Below, in pieces: positions 42,190 to 53,788 of a DNA stretch of 64,000 bases (position 1 is the first letter of the stretch; each line of letters opens with the position of its first letter). The DNA lies in NCBI GenBank assembly GCA_038373885.1, contig JAWZYV010012264.1, positions 1 to 64,000 on the forward strand, read 5' to 3'. Below the pieces are notes generated by a model that saw nothing but the letters and a program-made list of their open reading frames with translations, was not told where the DNA came from and made no database searches. A program made the translations under genes and the position numbers. The stretch is from Cheiracanthium punctorium (taxonomy: Eukaryota > Arthropoda > Arachnida > Araneae > Cheiracanthiidae).

Positions 42190-42537
42190 TGAAAATTTTT
42201 TTCCAAGTCCCCTTATTTCAAAAAATATGTCACAATCTGAAAAAAATTACAAGTACCCTTATTTGAAAAATATGTCACAATCTGAAAAAAATTACAAGTC
42301 CCCTTATTTGAAAAAAAGGAAAAAATATTCTTATCAACCCTTCGAACATCCTCTCCCCACATCCGGTCCGACCACGCCCCCTTCCCCGCTCAGCCTAGGG
42401 AAAGCACTTGTGCAGCGTACCACAGAATTAACATGGTACCGCATGGGCAGAACTCTTGATTATCTACTACTGGCAATTTGAAAAACGTCCTGAAATTGGG
42501 GTCTGTCCCCAGAAAATGGGGACGTTTCTTCACCTTA
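42190..42537 (-). repeat. Polinton right terminal inverted repeat
   Basis: Reverse complement of the left TIR, with an identical core (42,302-42,470). Two to three tandem 'AAATAAGGGGACTTG'-type units lie at the inner side. The outer end is shorter than the left one and ends TCACCTTA, matching TAAGGTGA on the left. A perfect copy of TGCTACAG follows at 42,538-42,545. Confidence 0.85.
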
Positions 42538-43340
42538 TGCTACAGGTTTATGAGAAGGAACAATTTAGCTATTCGTAGTCGTTCAACAGTCGGCCAGAAA
42601 TTACCAGATGACTGGCCAAAAAAATATAGGATGACTTTACGACATTTTGTAAAAAAAATTATTCTCGAAAATAATTTTACAGCAGATTTGATTTTTAACA
42701 TGGACGAAGTTCCATTGTCAATTGATATACCACCTACCAGAACTGTTGATGTTCAGGGAACAAGCAGTATTTCTATAAATACTACAGGAAATGAAAGAAC
42801 TTCGTTTACGGTTTTATGCTGTGTTGCATAAAACTGGTTTGAAATTGTCGCCGATGCTAATATTCAAACGGGAAACGCTCCCGAGAAAAGATTTTCCTAA
42901 AAGGTGTTGAAATTCGTGTAAATGAGAAAGGCTGGATGAATGAAGCAATCATGATGTCATGGCTACAGAGCATCCGGCAAAAACGAAACAGGTCATTTTT
43001 TCATCCTAAAGCTTTTTTAATTATGCACTCGATGAAAGCACATCTCAGCGAGAATGTTAAAAAATGGACCGAAGTCTGTATCTGCATAAATCGCTATAAT
43101 ACCTGGAGGACTCACCAAAAAGTTACAACCCTTAGACGTTGAAGTTCACAGATCTTTGAAATCTAAAGTTAGGAAATTACGGACACAATGGATGTCCGAT
43201 AGAGAAAAGAATTTAGGAAAACAGGAAAATTGAAGCGTGCATCGTAAGAAAATGTCTCCAGTTGGGTTTTGAAAGCGTTGAATGATGTCTCGGAAACTAC
43301 GATAAAAAAACGCATTTCGGAAATGCAATATTGTTGATGA
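42538..43340 (+). pseudogene. Tigger/pogo-like transposase, 3' half
   Basis: Continues the frame of 25,681-26,019. It encodes the rest of the DNA-binding region ('RFMRRNNLAIRSRS'), then the DDE domain: 'FNMDEVPLSID' with the first catalytic Asp, 'TGNERTSFTVLCCVA', and further on in shifted frames the 'GGLTKKLQPLDV' segment typical of Tigger/jerky proteins. Several frameshifts and stops after 42,831 show it is dead. It runs into the dispersed repeat at 43,338, so its 3' inverted repeat is missing or not recognised. Confidence 0.85.
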
Positions 43341-43830
43341 AAAGGCCCCGTACAAAGGGGACTTGGGAGCCTTAAAAAAATTTTAACATTGGATTCACTT
43401 TATATGGGGATATATAACTGCACTGACCAAAACTTTTTTCTGTATCACGTCAGAGCCAAGATTTAAAGCATTCTTAAATACTGTATTTTTTATGAAGCTG
43501 GGGGTATTTGGGGGGCTCTGACTATTTTCGAATAAATTTTCAATTTCAGATGTTAATATCCAAGGTATATTATCAGATAAAAAGGAAAAACTCTCTGAAG
43601 CACCTCAGGTCCAGTCACAGTCGAGACAATAAAGTAGCAAGAATGGCCCTAAATTATTTCTATGTCACTCCTCTGGGTTACTTTGACCCCCCATAACTCC
43701 AAAACTAAAAGAGGTAAATCAAAAATATTTCAGATTTATTCTTTCCTTGGGTAAGAGAACACAAGAAAAAAATTTCATGAAATTCTGACATGGTGATGGA
43801 AATCCCCTGCCTTATGTGCCCATGCAATGC
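43338..43830 (-). repeat. Unclassified dispersed repeat, copy B
   Basis: Inverted copy of 8958-9480. It abuts the 3' end of the Tigger-like remnant. Shared ends are the 'gccccgtac'/'gtacggggc' string and 'tttccatcaccat'. Confidence 0.7.
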
Positions 43831-44362
43831 CTCTTAAATGAAGAAAGTGAACAAACACAGTGATAATATTGAGTCGGCAAAAAAGTAGTTGCGTTTTTTT
43901 TTGCATGAAATTCAAACAAATAAGTTTTCAAAATCATGAAACCATTCTTCATGTTCCACCGTAGCTGAGTAGCTTTCAAGCTTGTACTCCGAAGAGTAGA
44001 GTACAGATTCTCACTCCTGGCAACGTTTCACCTGTCTCAAGAGAACCTTCAAATACTCAATAACTGTTTCAAAATTAGAAAGATTTTCAAAATCGTAAGC
44101 AGTCGTTTTGAATATTTTCTTTAAATCATGTACACGGAACAAGGAAGTTTTACATTTACGGTTCGTTTGAAAACTGACACTGACTAAATGTTCTAATTTC
44201 TACCCCTTATAATCTCAGTACAAAAATCTTTAAGACTAAAAACAGTATTTTCCTTGTAAATAACATATATTTCTTTTAATTATCGTTAGCGAAATAAATG
44301 AAAGGCGAAAGGTTCGGAACCTACAAATAGCGTTTTTCAATTTGCAGAAAGTCCCTTCAAGT
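43831..44362. other. No gene seen
   Basis: AT-rich DNA without recognised features. Confidence 0.4.
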
Positions 44363-44640
44363 TGTTGTTGTTGTTATTGTGAACACGTATATCGGATTTG
44401 TGTGCTTGGCTCGAAACCCGCTTATAAATTCTCGTCAGTAGGACAACACAAGGGGGGATGCCATTCGTGGGGGTCTTTCTAAGGGGTCCTAAACCGTATT
44501 CACGCTAAGTTTCGCAGAAAACCACGGAAAACTCCGAACGGTTATATCGACGGACGCGCGATGGGACCCGAACCTGGGACCCTCACACTTCGCCCATCTA
44601 ACTTTTCCATTGACATAAGCACTGTGCCATGGTAAGGCTC
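44363..44640 (-). repeat. tRNA-derived SINE, near full length
   Basis: On the minus strand a tRNA-like head lies at about 44,640-44,565 (box B GGTTCGGGTCC), followed by a unique body and ending in a (CAA)n tail at 44,363-44,377. The 3' body is repeated at 44,709-44,838. Confidence 0.6.
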
Positions 44641-44708
44641 AATCCCTTAAAGTTGCGAAAAAAGAATTCGCAATATCTCCGGAAATTATCGCAGAAAATT
44701 GGTGAAAT

Positions 44709-44838
44709 TATTGTTGTTGTTGTGAACATGTATATCGGATTTGTGTGCTTGGCTCGAAGCCCGCTTATAAATCCTTATCAGGAGGACAACACAAGGGATT
44801 GCCCTCCGTCGGGGGTCTTTCTAAAGGGTCTTAACCGA
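44709..44838 (-). repeat. SINE 3' body, second copy, 5' truncated
   Basis: About 90 percent like 44,363-44,493 by eye, sharing 'atatcggatttgtgtgcttggc', 'cccgcttataaat' and 'ggacaacacaaggg', and again with an (AAC)n tail. Lacks the tRNA head. Confidence 0.65.
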
Positions 44839-46066
44839 AGCACGTCCATGATAAGCAGTCTCACTTAGTGTTAAATTCCGGCCGCCAGAATCGTCGCTAC
44901 TAGCACCTCTTTGTTTCATAGCGAACGGAGTCTTAACTATTTCGGTAAACAAACCGGTTTTGGTTTCTGGTCGTCTGCTTGCTACCTAGAGTGAGTTATT
45001 GAAACGCGAACGTAAACAAGGAATTTCCCCTGATCTTTCTTCCCTTTCAAACTCAAGACTTCTGCGGTAATAATATACTAATGAGCCCATTACATAAATA
45101 AAGATGACATGGCATTTTATAAGATAAGAAAAATAATAAACTGCAATCTTGAAAAAATGAGCAACTATCATGAGAACTTTTTCAAACTCATATTTGTGCT
45201 AATTTTTAAATATCAGCGATATTAAAAAGGCAATTATACTTTAGTTTCCATTTAAAAATATTTCTTTAAATAACTCAATTACTTATATTTTAAATAAAAA
45301 ATTCTTTAAATAACTTAGAAAAAAATCTAACATATGGAATATAATTCAATTGATTTTTTAATTACACTGCATTTTTAATATATAATATTACATGTTGAAG
45401 AGCGATCCCCCCCCCTCAATTTATTTATTATATTCTAATCAGGGATTGTAAATGCTACAGCTTCCAAACACACCTCAATGGAGAAAGTATTAAGGATAAT
45501 CAAGGAAAATTACCACTTTTTGAGAATTTAAGATCATGAATTCTTGATTTCTCATGATTTTGAATCATACCTACAATAAATGTAGTCAATTAACTGATGA
45601 AATGTTTCTCCTGAAAATCATTTTAAACATATATAATTGACTTAAACAGTTACATTAACTAGCCATATTATTTAATGTTATAGAAGGATTTCACATTTTA
45701 TCTTGAAAAAAGTGCATTAATAATGCTGCATCTCTTTCTTCAACTTAACGTTAGTTATCCACATTTATATCCAAAGTCACAAGCATTGCTAATAGTTGAA
45801 TAAGCTGTGTGCTCTTATAAGTAAAGACAAGAGGAAAAATACAAGCTGAGACAATTATAGCTGATGTACCCTACTTCAGAATCTTATATCGGTATTCTTG
45901 ATAAATCATACTTTGGTATTCTTTACCAAAAATTACATGTGTAAAAAGGATAAATATAATACAAAACTGCAGATTTATACTCCTTCAAAAAGTACAGCAC
46001 AGATAATCGTGGTAAAACCATATTTATTCACAGACATTTTTACATAAATAGCTGATGTCTAATACA
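44839..46066. other. AT-rich DNA, no gene seen
   Basis: No recognised element or gene. One C-rich run lies near 45,408. Confidence 0.4.
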
Positions 46067-46068
46067 TA

Positions 46069-46279
46069 CATCCTCCAAAAAAGGTATTCGAGCAAGAGAG
46101 AAATTTCCTTCGTTGGTTTCGTATATTAAAAATTATTTATCATAGAATATGAATTAGGCAATGTATAAATATGACTTTCCATATTTCTATCAAGTTATGC
46201 GTTTTTCAAAAGCTCAATTATTATTCACAAATCTAAAATAGGAAATTCTCTCTTCCTCGAATACTTTTTATGGAGGGTG
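46069..46279. mobile_element. TA-flanked mariner-type MITE, 211 bp
   Basis: Inverted ends of about 40 bp: the left end starts CATCCTCCAAAAAAGGTATT and the right end is its near-complement ending GGAGGGTG. TA lies on both sides (46,067-46,068 and 46,280-46,281). No ORF. Confidence 0.8.
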
Positions 46280-46285
46280 TACATA

Positions 46286-46819
46286 TAAAAAATTATTGAT
46301 TGAAATTAAGAAACATAAAAAAAATTTAATTACCAAGTCAACAAAGAGAGTTTTATAACATATAAAAATCATGCTTTATTATTATTAATAACGATAAAAT
46401 ACCAAAAAAACAGCATTTCCTTATAAAAAAAATTACACAAATGCATTTGGAAGTTAACACATAGCATCTCAGAAAAATATACAATAGCCAAGATTATTCA
46501 TATATGGGTGATTCCAGAGTATTGTGCATATTGTGTATGTGAATTTCCTGCTTGCGACTAACATAAATACTGATGAAGGTGAACAGTTGCTGTTGTTGTT
46601 GTTGTTGTTTTTCGTAAACAATATAACACTGCTTTAAAAAATCACCATTCATCTAATTATTTTTTTTTCTTATGATCAATTTGAACTTGTTGCGGACATG
46701 ATTTGCTCGCAATACTGCAGAAACACAAATATACTATAATTATACATACACTAATACATAGACTATAATTCTAAGTAGTTCATGGCAATAGAAACATGGG
46801 TGGCAAACTAAAAATTGCA
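46286..46819. other. AT-rich DNA, no gene seen
   Basis: Holds a (GTT)n microsatellite near 46,588-46,610. Confidence 0.4.
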
Positions 46820-46821
46820 TA

Positions 46822-47702
46822 AGGGGATGGTGGACACCCAAATCATCAAAATTGGCCCAAAAAAATGTGTTTTTCCTTTTTCACATACTAATATTCTACA
46901 ATTAAAGCTGAACCATGGAGAAAAAACCGCGTATGTCTACGGCAATTTTTAAAAAAGATATTAGGGTTTTTAAAAAATAAAGGGACAGTTAAATGTACAC
47001 AAAAATGCAAACAAACACGTAAATAAACACGTCACAATTTTTATTGAACGTTTTACAAAATAAGCTAATATTCGAATGAAATTATTTTTAAAATATGTTT
47101 TGTTAAGGTAAAATCATAAATAAAATTATTCAGAAGAGACGGTATTAAAGGTAAATGGAAAATTACACTTTAAACTGTATTTTCTCCAAATCAAGTTTTT
47201 TGTGATTTTCTTGCCTTCAAAATGCTCCATGCAACTTAATTTTGGTCGGAATTGTACAAAATTTACTACAAACATTCTTCTCATATATTACAATAAATCT
47301 GCGTATCCTTTTTAAATATGGTCAAAATTTCGATTATGAAATTTCACTTTTATTTACGAAAACTGAAAAATTTCGGGAAAGTTTGGTAATATATCCATGA
47401 AAATATTTCTAAAAGATTAACTACTCGGTCGAATCAAAAACCGATACACAGACTTTTTTTAAAATATATTATTTTGCTATTATAAAACAAAATTACAAAA
47501 AAAAGTTAAAATTAAAACGTATGGAGCATTTTTTCGAAACTAAAAAATAAATTAATTTTTAATTAATTACTAATTTCTTTAAAATTCATTTTAAAAATTT
47601 TCAGTTGTTTATAATGCTTTTAGTTTAATATATTAAAATACAAAATTTCATAATCCTATCTTATTAAATAAAAAAAAAACTTTTTAATGTCCACCATCCC
47701 CT
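46822..47702. mobile_element. Non-autonomous TIR element, 0.88 kb, TA-flanked
   Basis: The left end starts AGGGGATGGTGGACA and the right end is its complement, TGTCCACCATCCCCT. TA dinucleotides flank it (46,820-46,821 and 47,703-47,704). The interior is extremely AT-rich and non-coding. Confidence 0.75.
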
Positions 47703-48261
47703 TAATACTTTATAACTACTGCTAAATCACATAGTTTCGGGGGAAAATACTAATGAGGATAGTGTTGAAATGTTAGCTCAATATAAAAGAGGATGTTATA
47801 TCAAAATTGGATTAGTTTAAGTATAAACTTTGAATTTCAAAATTTCCTTTTTTTTCGGGGGGGGGGGGTACTAAATTGGAACACAGGACCGGGATGAGAT
47901 TGGCAAAAAAGCTAAAAGATACACAAGCAAAATATTTGCATTGATTTTATTTGTATATGTTACGGTAAATGTGATTAATCCGGTGATTATATATAATAAC
48001 CCGTGATTATGCATAATCACCACTAAATTTGGTAAATATGATAAATTTTTGAAAATTTATCAAATTAACAGGTTTGTTTGCATAATTCCCAACTCGTAAT
48101 GGTAAATGTGATAAAAGTCCCTAACTCTACAAAAATTTGTTCAGTTTCCGTAACTGGTTGGCTTCTATCAACACGTGACAACCACGTGATTTCAGTAGTT
48201 GTTGATCTTCAGTAGTCGTTGCATCTAGACGTTTTTCCGCTACCCTCTCGTATTTTATAAA

Positions 48262-48638
48262 ATAAAAATATAGTTTTAAAAAACCAAAAAGCACGCTTTA
48301 GTGATAAATTGAACTAACTAAAAAGTGAAAAATAATTCTTAATTTAGAAATAAATTAAGGAACAGAAAATAGTATTAATGTGAAAAAAGTGTGTGGCGCT
48401 TTTTGCTGTATTTTTTGTATCATTTTTGTACTAATCGTACCGATCGAATATTCTCAAGAACTGATATATGGAACAACCCAAGGTTGTTTTTTACAATAAT
48501 ACTATTTTTCGTTCATGATTAAATTCGTTCAACATTTCGTTAATTTATTTTTATACTAAGAATTATTTTTCACTTTTTAGCTAGTTCAATTTATCACTAA
48601 AGCGTGCTTTTTAGTTTTTTTAAACTATATTTATTTAA
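48262..48638. repeat. Foldback inverted repeat, about 98-bp arms
   Basis: Arm 48,262-48,358 and arm 48,540-48,638 are near-perfect complements, sharing 'aaaagcacgctttagtgata' and 'aattgaacta'. The spacer is about 180 bp. No ORF. Confidence 0.8.
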
Positions 48639-48731
48639 AATTCATTTTAATTTTCGATATCTCCCATAAGACAATAAGGATCACTAAGTTGGAAAGAATA
48701 AACTTTGAGATAATTTATTTTCACTGTGCAC

Positions 48732-48887
48732 CAGTGGCGTAGCCAGGATTTTATTTCGAGTGGGCTGGGTATCAAATTTAAAGCTAAAGTTCAATTGCAA
48801 GCTAAATATCAAATTGTGAGCTAAGTAAAGAGTCCCATTTCGGGGGGGGCAGCAGCACCCTCAGCCCCCCCTCATGCTACGCCCCTG
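48732..48887. mobile_element. hAT MITE, 156 bp
   Basis: CAGTGGCGTAGCCAGG at the left and GCTACGCCCCTG at the right, with a perfect 8-bp duplication CTGTGCAC (48,724-48,731 and 48,888-48,895). Confidence 0.9.
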
Positions 48888-49681
48888 CTGTGCACCAAAG
48901 TATTAATTAATCTGCAGTTAAATGCTACCTTCCTCACTAAAAAGGAAAAATAGGTCTCTAATCAACAAACAAGTTTCATAACGACTACAGCAAACACAAA
49001 CATCCATGTAACAATATTGAAGTAAAATTTTTAGATTTGCTATCTGGATTTCAAAAACGTAACTACCCAAACATACCATTGAACACAGTTACCAATAGCG
49101 AGAGAGGTTCTACTCCATTGTGCTGAGCCGAGTGCCGAAATGGTACGCATGCATAGACCATGCCCTTGTTCCATCTCTCTTGCTCTCACGCAAAGGATCT
49201 CTAAGAAAATTACTAATCCTGACGATCCTAATCAGGATAATGGGATAAACTTATCAAATTATTGTATTTTCATCGGTCCTTGATAAGTCTACAAGTTTAA
49301 ATTAAATCTGACCGTTTAAAGTGGGTCAGACTAATTTCTTTCAGACTAAATAAATGTATGTGACTTAAAATAACCATTTATAGACCTTTTAATTGTAAAA
49401 TATAAAATATTGTAATTCGTTGTCTCTTACGTCATAGTCTACAACGAAAAAATATCTTTCTGAGTAGTAACTACACAAAAAAAAAATCTGCACTCTATTA
49501 TACTGGCCCAATCAGTCATGATATTTATCACATTTACCATTACGAGTTGGGAATTATGCAAACAAACCGGTTAATTTGATAAATTTTCAAAAATTTACCA
49601 TATTTACCGTATTTAGTGGTGATTATGAATAATTACCGGTTATTATATATAATCACCAGTTTATTACTTTTACCGCAACAT

Positions 49682-50947
49682 ACATAACATACATGTGAAA
49701 GATGTTTTAATAAGTTAAACATCAGAGCATGCTGCATGATAAAAATATTACAGTTAATTAATAAATTTTTGTCAGTAAGTATGAGAAAAAGAATATTAAA
49801 TCCCAATTGAATTATTTACATTATATTTTTAGTTTACAAAGTTTTAATACATCATCAAGGGCATCCAAAAATACAAAATTAGATATCAAAAATACTTCAC
49901 TGACTATATATGATTAAGTTGCAGTATTCACCTAACAGACGTGAGAGAATAATTATATTTAATAGCCTTTTCATGCACAATGATTTTGGAACTTATAAAG
50001 GGTAGAAAATTTTACAGGTAATCATTTAGTTTTCTTTCTTTCTTTCTTTCTTTATTTATTTATTTATTTGAGCACCTTCATAACATTTCCATGCTTGTTG
50101 CCCAACATCACAAAAGCTGAAATCAGACAAAAAGTTGAAGAATCTCATCCCTGATAGGAAGAAAGTTATATTTTGTCGGGTTCGTAAAAAATATGTAAAA
50201 CAGTATTCATTAATTCTATGAGCATTAGCATATCCTAGACAAAATAATTTTCTATTCAGAGAATTAAAAGAAATTGGATGTTCTAGGAGGATGCCCACCC
50301 CAAAAATACTAAAAACGCCTGCTAAGTTATGACGGGAAAATTACTTTTATGAACTGACTGTACTTATATTGAGTATAAGTAAGGCCAACCTACACAGAGA
50401 GGTGCCATCGGCAGGGGATTTTTTCCAGGGTCAAAGCGTATTAACATTAAATCTGGAGAAAACTTGACAAAACTCCAGGCGGTTAGATAATGTCTGCAAC
50501 ACACATCTGGACCCGTGAACTACACATTTCCGTCTTCATTTTACTTCGGTATACTCATTATTAACAAAACTGTGGAAATTTTCGCACATATTTCAAAATA
50601 AAATGAATGTGCTGGAAATCTTGACAAAGGGAGGGGATACCCGGTGTACTCTATCAGTGTCTTTCTCTGCGCCCACAAACAATACTTTTGAATCATCATT
50701 CGTCAGACACACTGCACTTCTTACAAACACAATGCATTCATAAGATGCTAGGAGATAATACATTCCCTTAGTTTTATTTTTTCTCTTTTTGTGCTTGATG
50801 CAAATGCCAAAGAGGAAAAATCGCCCAGCAGACAGGTTTTTTCGACCATTTACATGCAGAACTTTGACAGCAATGAAATATGCTGCTGTAATGTGTTTCA
50901 TAAAGGAAACTAACAGATTAAAATTTAAAAAATGTATACTTACCTAA
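49682..50947. other. AT-rich DNA, no gene seen
   Basis: Contains a compound (TTTC)n(TTTA)n microsatellite at 50,031-50,069 and a diverged relative of the 44.4-kb SINE at about 50,400-50,530. Confidence 0.4.
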
Positions 50948-51450
50948 CTACACTGTAAAAAAATTTTCCGTGAAAATACGGAAAAAGTACTGGCAGCTGA
51001 GACGCCAGTACTTTTTCCGTATATTTAAGGAATTTTATTTCTGTAAATTCCTGGACAGTTTCCGTTATTTTCAAAATTCCGTTTTAAAGGTTTTCCGTTA
51101 TTTACTGCATAATTTCCGTGAAATAACAAAATTCTGTATTTTTATTTTTCCGTTTTTTTACAGGATATTCTTCGGTACAATAACATATTTCAGTATTCTA
51201 AATCTTCCGTTTTTTACCGGATAAATTTTGTGAAATTAATAATTTCCGTATTTTGCTTTTTCCGTTATTTTTCACAGATTGAACGGTATTTGAACGGACT
51301 TCCGTATTTTATTTTTTCCGTTTTTGAACGGGACATTTTCCAGTATTGTAACGTATTTTGGTTATTTACCTTTTCCGTTATTATCAGGGTAATTTCCTAG
51401 GTCTATAAAGTTTCCGTATTTCAATTTTTCCGTTATTTAACAGAAAGTTT
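50948..51450. repeat. TTCCGT-rich array starting with a 19-bp hairpin
   Basis: Starts TACACTGTAAAAAAATTTTCC. A perfect 19-bp inverted repeat lies at 50,976-50,994 and 51,004-51,022 with a 9-nt loop. Then about 20 irregular copies of 'TTTTCCGTTATTT'-like units run to about 51,440. A related end in opposite orientation lies at 63,590-63,690. Confidence 0.7.
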
Positions 51451-51479
51451 TGTTGTATTGTACAGTTATATACAGTACA

Positions 51480-51790
51480 TACAGTGCATCGTTAAGTATC
51501 AATATTATTAATACATAACGGAAAAGATTGTCACAAAAATTAGAGTAACATTGCTGGAGTTAAAGTTTTGCTAATGAATGACAACACAAATTTTACTGTT
51601 ATAAAATTGACTTCTGATGCCTAAATTAGCACATTAACTTTTAATTATTGACAAATAATTAAATTTGCTGACATAATTCATTATGTCACATTAACAAAAA
51701 TATCAAATATTTAATGTAAACAATCTTTTTTTGTATTATCTTATCTTTGGTTATCTTTTTCTCTAAATTTCCTAAATATTATTATACAGT
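51480..51790 (+). repeat. Old direct duplication, copy 1
   Basis: Resembles 53,220-53,450, sharing 'acaaaaattagagt', 'ctggagttaaagttttgc' and 'atcaaatatttaat'. No coding potential. Confidence 0.55.
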
Positions 51791-53219
51791 TATGTATTTT
51801 GAAGACTTCGGGAAAATCCCGTCAAACAATCGTTTCCATATCTAAGTAGAAAAAATTATTTGACAATATACTCATAAATTGACCATAATGTACAATTTGA
51901 CAATATACTGATTTAGAAACGTGTTATCTTAAACATCCATAAGAAAACATGTTTCTGCATTCCTCTCAACAAAATACTTTCTGAAACGTTAGACAATTAA
52001 CATTTTTCTGCTCATTTATTTTTTTTATTTTATTTCAATTTTTGTGTGTATGTTTTTTCTTCCCAGGATCAGTTTTCTTAGAAAAATAATTATATAAGCT
52101 CATTGTAAAAAAAAAAAAAAAATCTGATTTGGAGAATGCTAGGGGAACACTGTTATAAAATCAGGTGCTACTTACGAGTAAATTTGTATCGTCCACTGAA
52201 TATTATTAAAATAATGCAATTAAAACCATAATTTCTAAACATTATTAAAAACAGCAAACCCTTGAAAAAAATTAAAAGTGAAATTTAGAAGAACGTTGAT
52301 TTTATGAGAATATTGCTTAAACTTTGAATTTAAATTTTTGACTTCTTTCTTTTTTGTACGAGACAAACATTTTAAGAGTTATGCACTATATATAAATAGG
52401 AACTTTTATTTCTTCTGTGTACATAAATTCCACATAGCATTATAGTAATTATAAATTATAATTCAGTAACCTAGCAGGCTATTTGCAGGACCCTAAAATA
52501 GTGTAACGTATAGGAGCCAACTGTTCTCAGATTTTTCTTGCCGTCATAGTATGCATAATGTATAAATCGTACATATATACCTTTTGCAAGTACAGTGAAA
52601 TTCTCCCAATCCGGACACCTCTCAAAGTCGGGCAATATCTGAGGCAAAGACGCAGCCAAAAGGTTGGCTCAAAGAGCCCGAGCGACTTTCGAAATTTGAA
52701 TTTTTGTTAGCAAACTGATAATAATCAAGCCTTTTTGTGAGAATTTTTACTTCTCCACTTTGAGCCACCCCCACCCCAATTTTTTTTCTATCTACGTTCC
52801 TGGTCTATGGAAACCGCATGAGCCGGATTTGCTCTTTTTTTTTTTTTAAATAAATAGAACAATAAAACACTATTCTACTTTCCCCCATGAAAACCTTATA
52901 TCCTTTAACGACTGCTCACAATTAGTAAACTTTCCTAAAAACGAAGATAATAGATATAAATAATTCACTAATGTGTGCAAAGTAAATTCATTGCAATTTT
53001 AATTGGTAGAATTCATATGTTGAGCCATTGTTCTGCTATAAAAGAGAGCAAATATTAATTAATATACATTAGTATATTACCAATATATATTAATACAAGG
53101 GGAAGTAATTAGATTTATTTTGTTCATACAGATGATAGAATTCTAAATCAAATTTGAAATTATTGTATTCAGCTTAAACCTATCTACAGTAATTAAACAT
53201 AAGTTAAATTGTCTTATAT
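51791..53219. other. AT-rich DNA, no gene seen
   Basis: A possible decayed Tigger-like end ('ctcccaatccggacacctc') lies near 52,600-52,640. Nothing else assignable. Confidence 0.35.
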
Positions 53220-53450
53220 CAACGATGAATATTGCTTCATTTTGTATCAATATTATTGAAAGATAAAAATTACAAAAATTAGAGTGACATTCCTGGAGTT
53301 AAAGTTTTGCCATTGAGTGGCAACACAACTGATATCTACTGATATAAATTGCTTTCTGATATCTAAATTTTAAGCACATTAACAAAAAACATCAAATATT
53401 TAATTTTAAAAATATTTTTTGGTACTATATCTTTTTCTCTAAAATGATAG
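53220..53450 (+). repeat. Old direct duplication, copy 2
   Basis: Partner of 51,480-51,790, with similar landmarks in the same order and several indels. Confidence 0.55.
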
Positions 53451-53722
53451 TGTATATAATGCAATTATTAAACTTGTAGCATGCACACAAAAACAATTCC
53501 GAATAATAAATTGACTTAATGCGAATTGTATTATTTTATAAAAATGTTGTGCTGACAAATCTACTGTCATAAAAAAAAATCCATCATGAGAAAAAAAATC
53601 AGAGAGTAAACATACAATTCAAAATAACAGAAATTTATTGTAAGACATTATTAAATAACAAGAAATTACAATTTTAAGATTTTATATTGGATTAAATTAC
53701 TAAGGTTTAAATTTTTGGGGTT

Positions 53723-53788
53723 CACAGCATTTTTAGTTTTTTCTTTTCATACTTCGTTCCTCTATCAGGATTTATATCCGCTAAGGAT
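53723..53788 (-). other. Candidate terminal exon
   Basis: On the minus strand a strong acceptor, TTTTCTTTTGCAG, ends at 53,789. It is followed by an open frame of 21 codons ending TGA, then an AATAAA near 53,632-53,637. Upstream candidates on the same strand: a donor at about 55,288 (TTTCG|GTAAGT), a segment 55,928-55,809 behind acceptor TTTCATTCAG, and a donor at about 61,047 (AAA|GTAAGT). The frame that joins all four in phase contains one stop, and one acceptor is weak. Could be a decayed or non-coding spliced transcript. Confidence 0.25.

Larger units (their letters stand above)
26020..42537. mobile_element. Polinton/Maverick (adintovirus-like) element, 16.5 kb
   Basis: A self-synthesising DNA transposon that is also a virus-like genome. 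Evidence: inverted terminal repeats (outer motif TAAGGTGA at both ends), a target duplication, and the full Polinton gene set: type B DNA polymerase, retroviral-type integrase, adenain-type protease, A32/FtsK-like packaging ATPase, double-jelly-roll major capsid and penton-like minor capsid. It also carries an AlkB-type gene. Every gene is open apart from one TAG in PolB. TIR cores are identical. Both facts suggest recent insertion. The target is a Tigger-like transposase gene. Confidence 0.96.
47957..49681. mobile_element. 1.7-kb element with 160-bp inverted arms and nested insertions
   Basis: Arms 47,957-48,116 and 49,523-49,681 match in inverted orientation over about 160 bp, starting ATGTTACGGTAAATG and ATGTTGCGGTAAAAG. 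The arms contain internal palindromes such as GTGATTATGCATAATCAC. No transposase. A clear target duplication was not found, so the superfamily is open. A foldback unit (48,262-48,638) and a hAT MITE (48,732-48,887) sit inside. Confidence 0.75.

Noticed and set aside
26140..42481. Matching short open frames in the two Polinton ends (26,140-26,346 minus and 42,158-42,481 plus)
   Set aside because: They are the same TIR sequence read in both copies; they reflect identical repeats and not a conserved protein gene.
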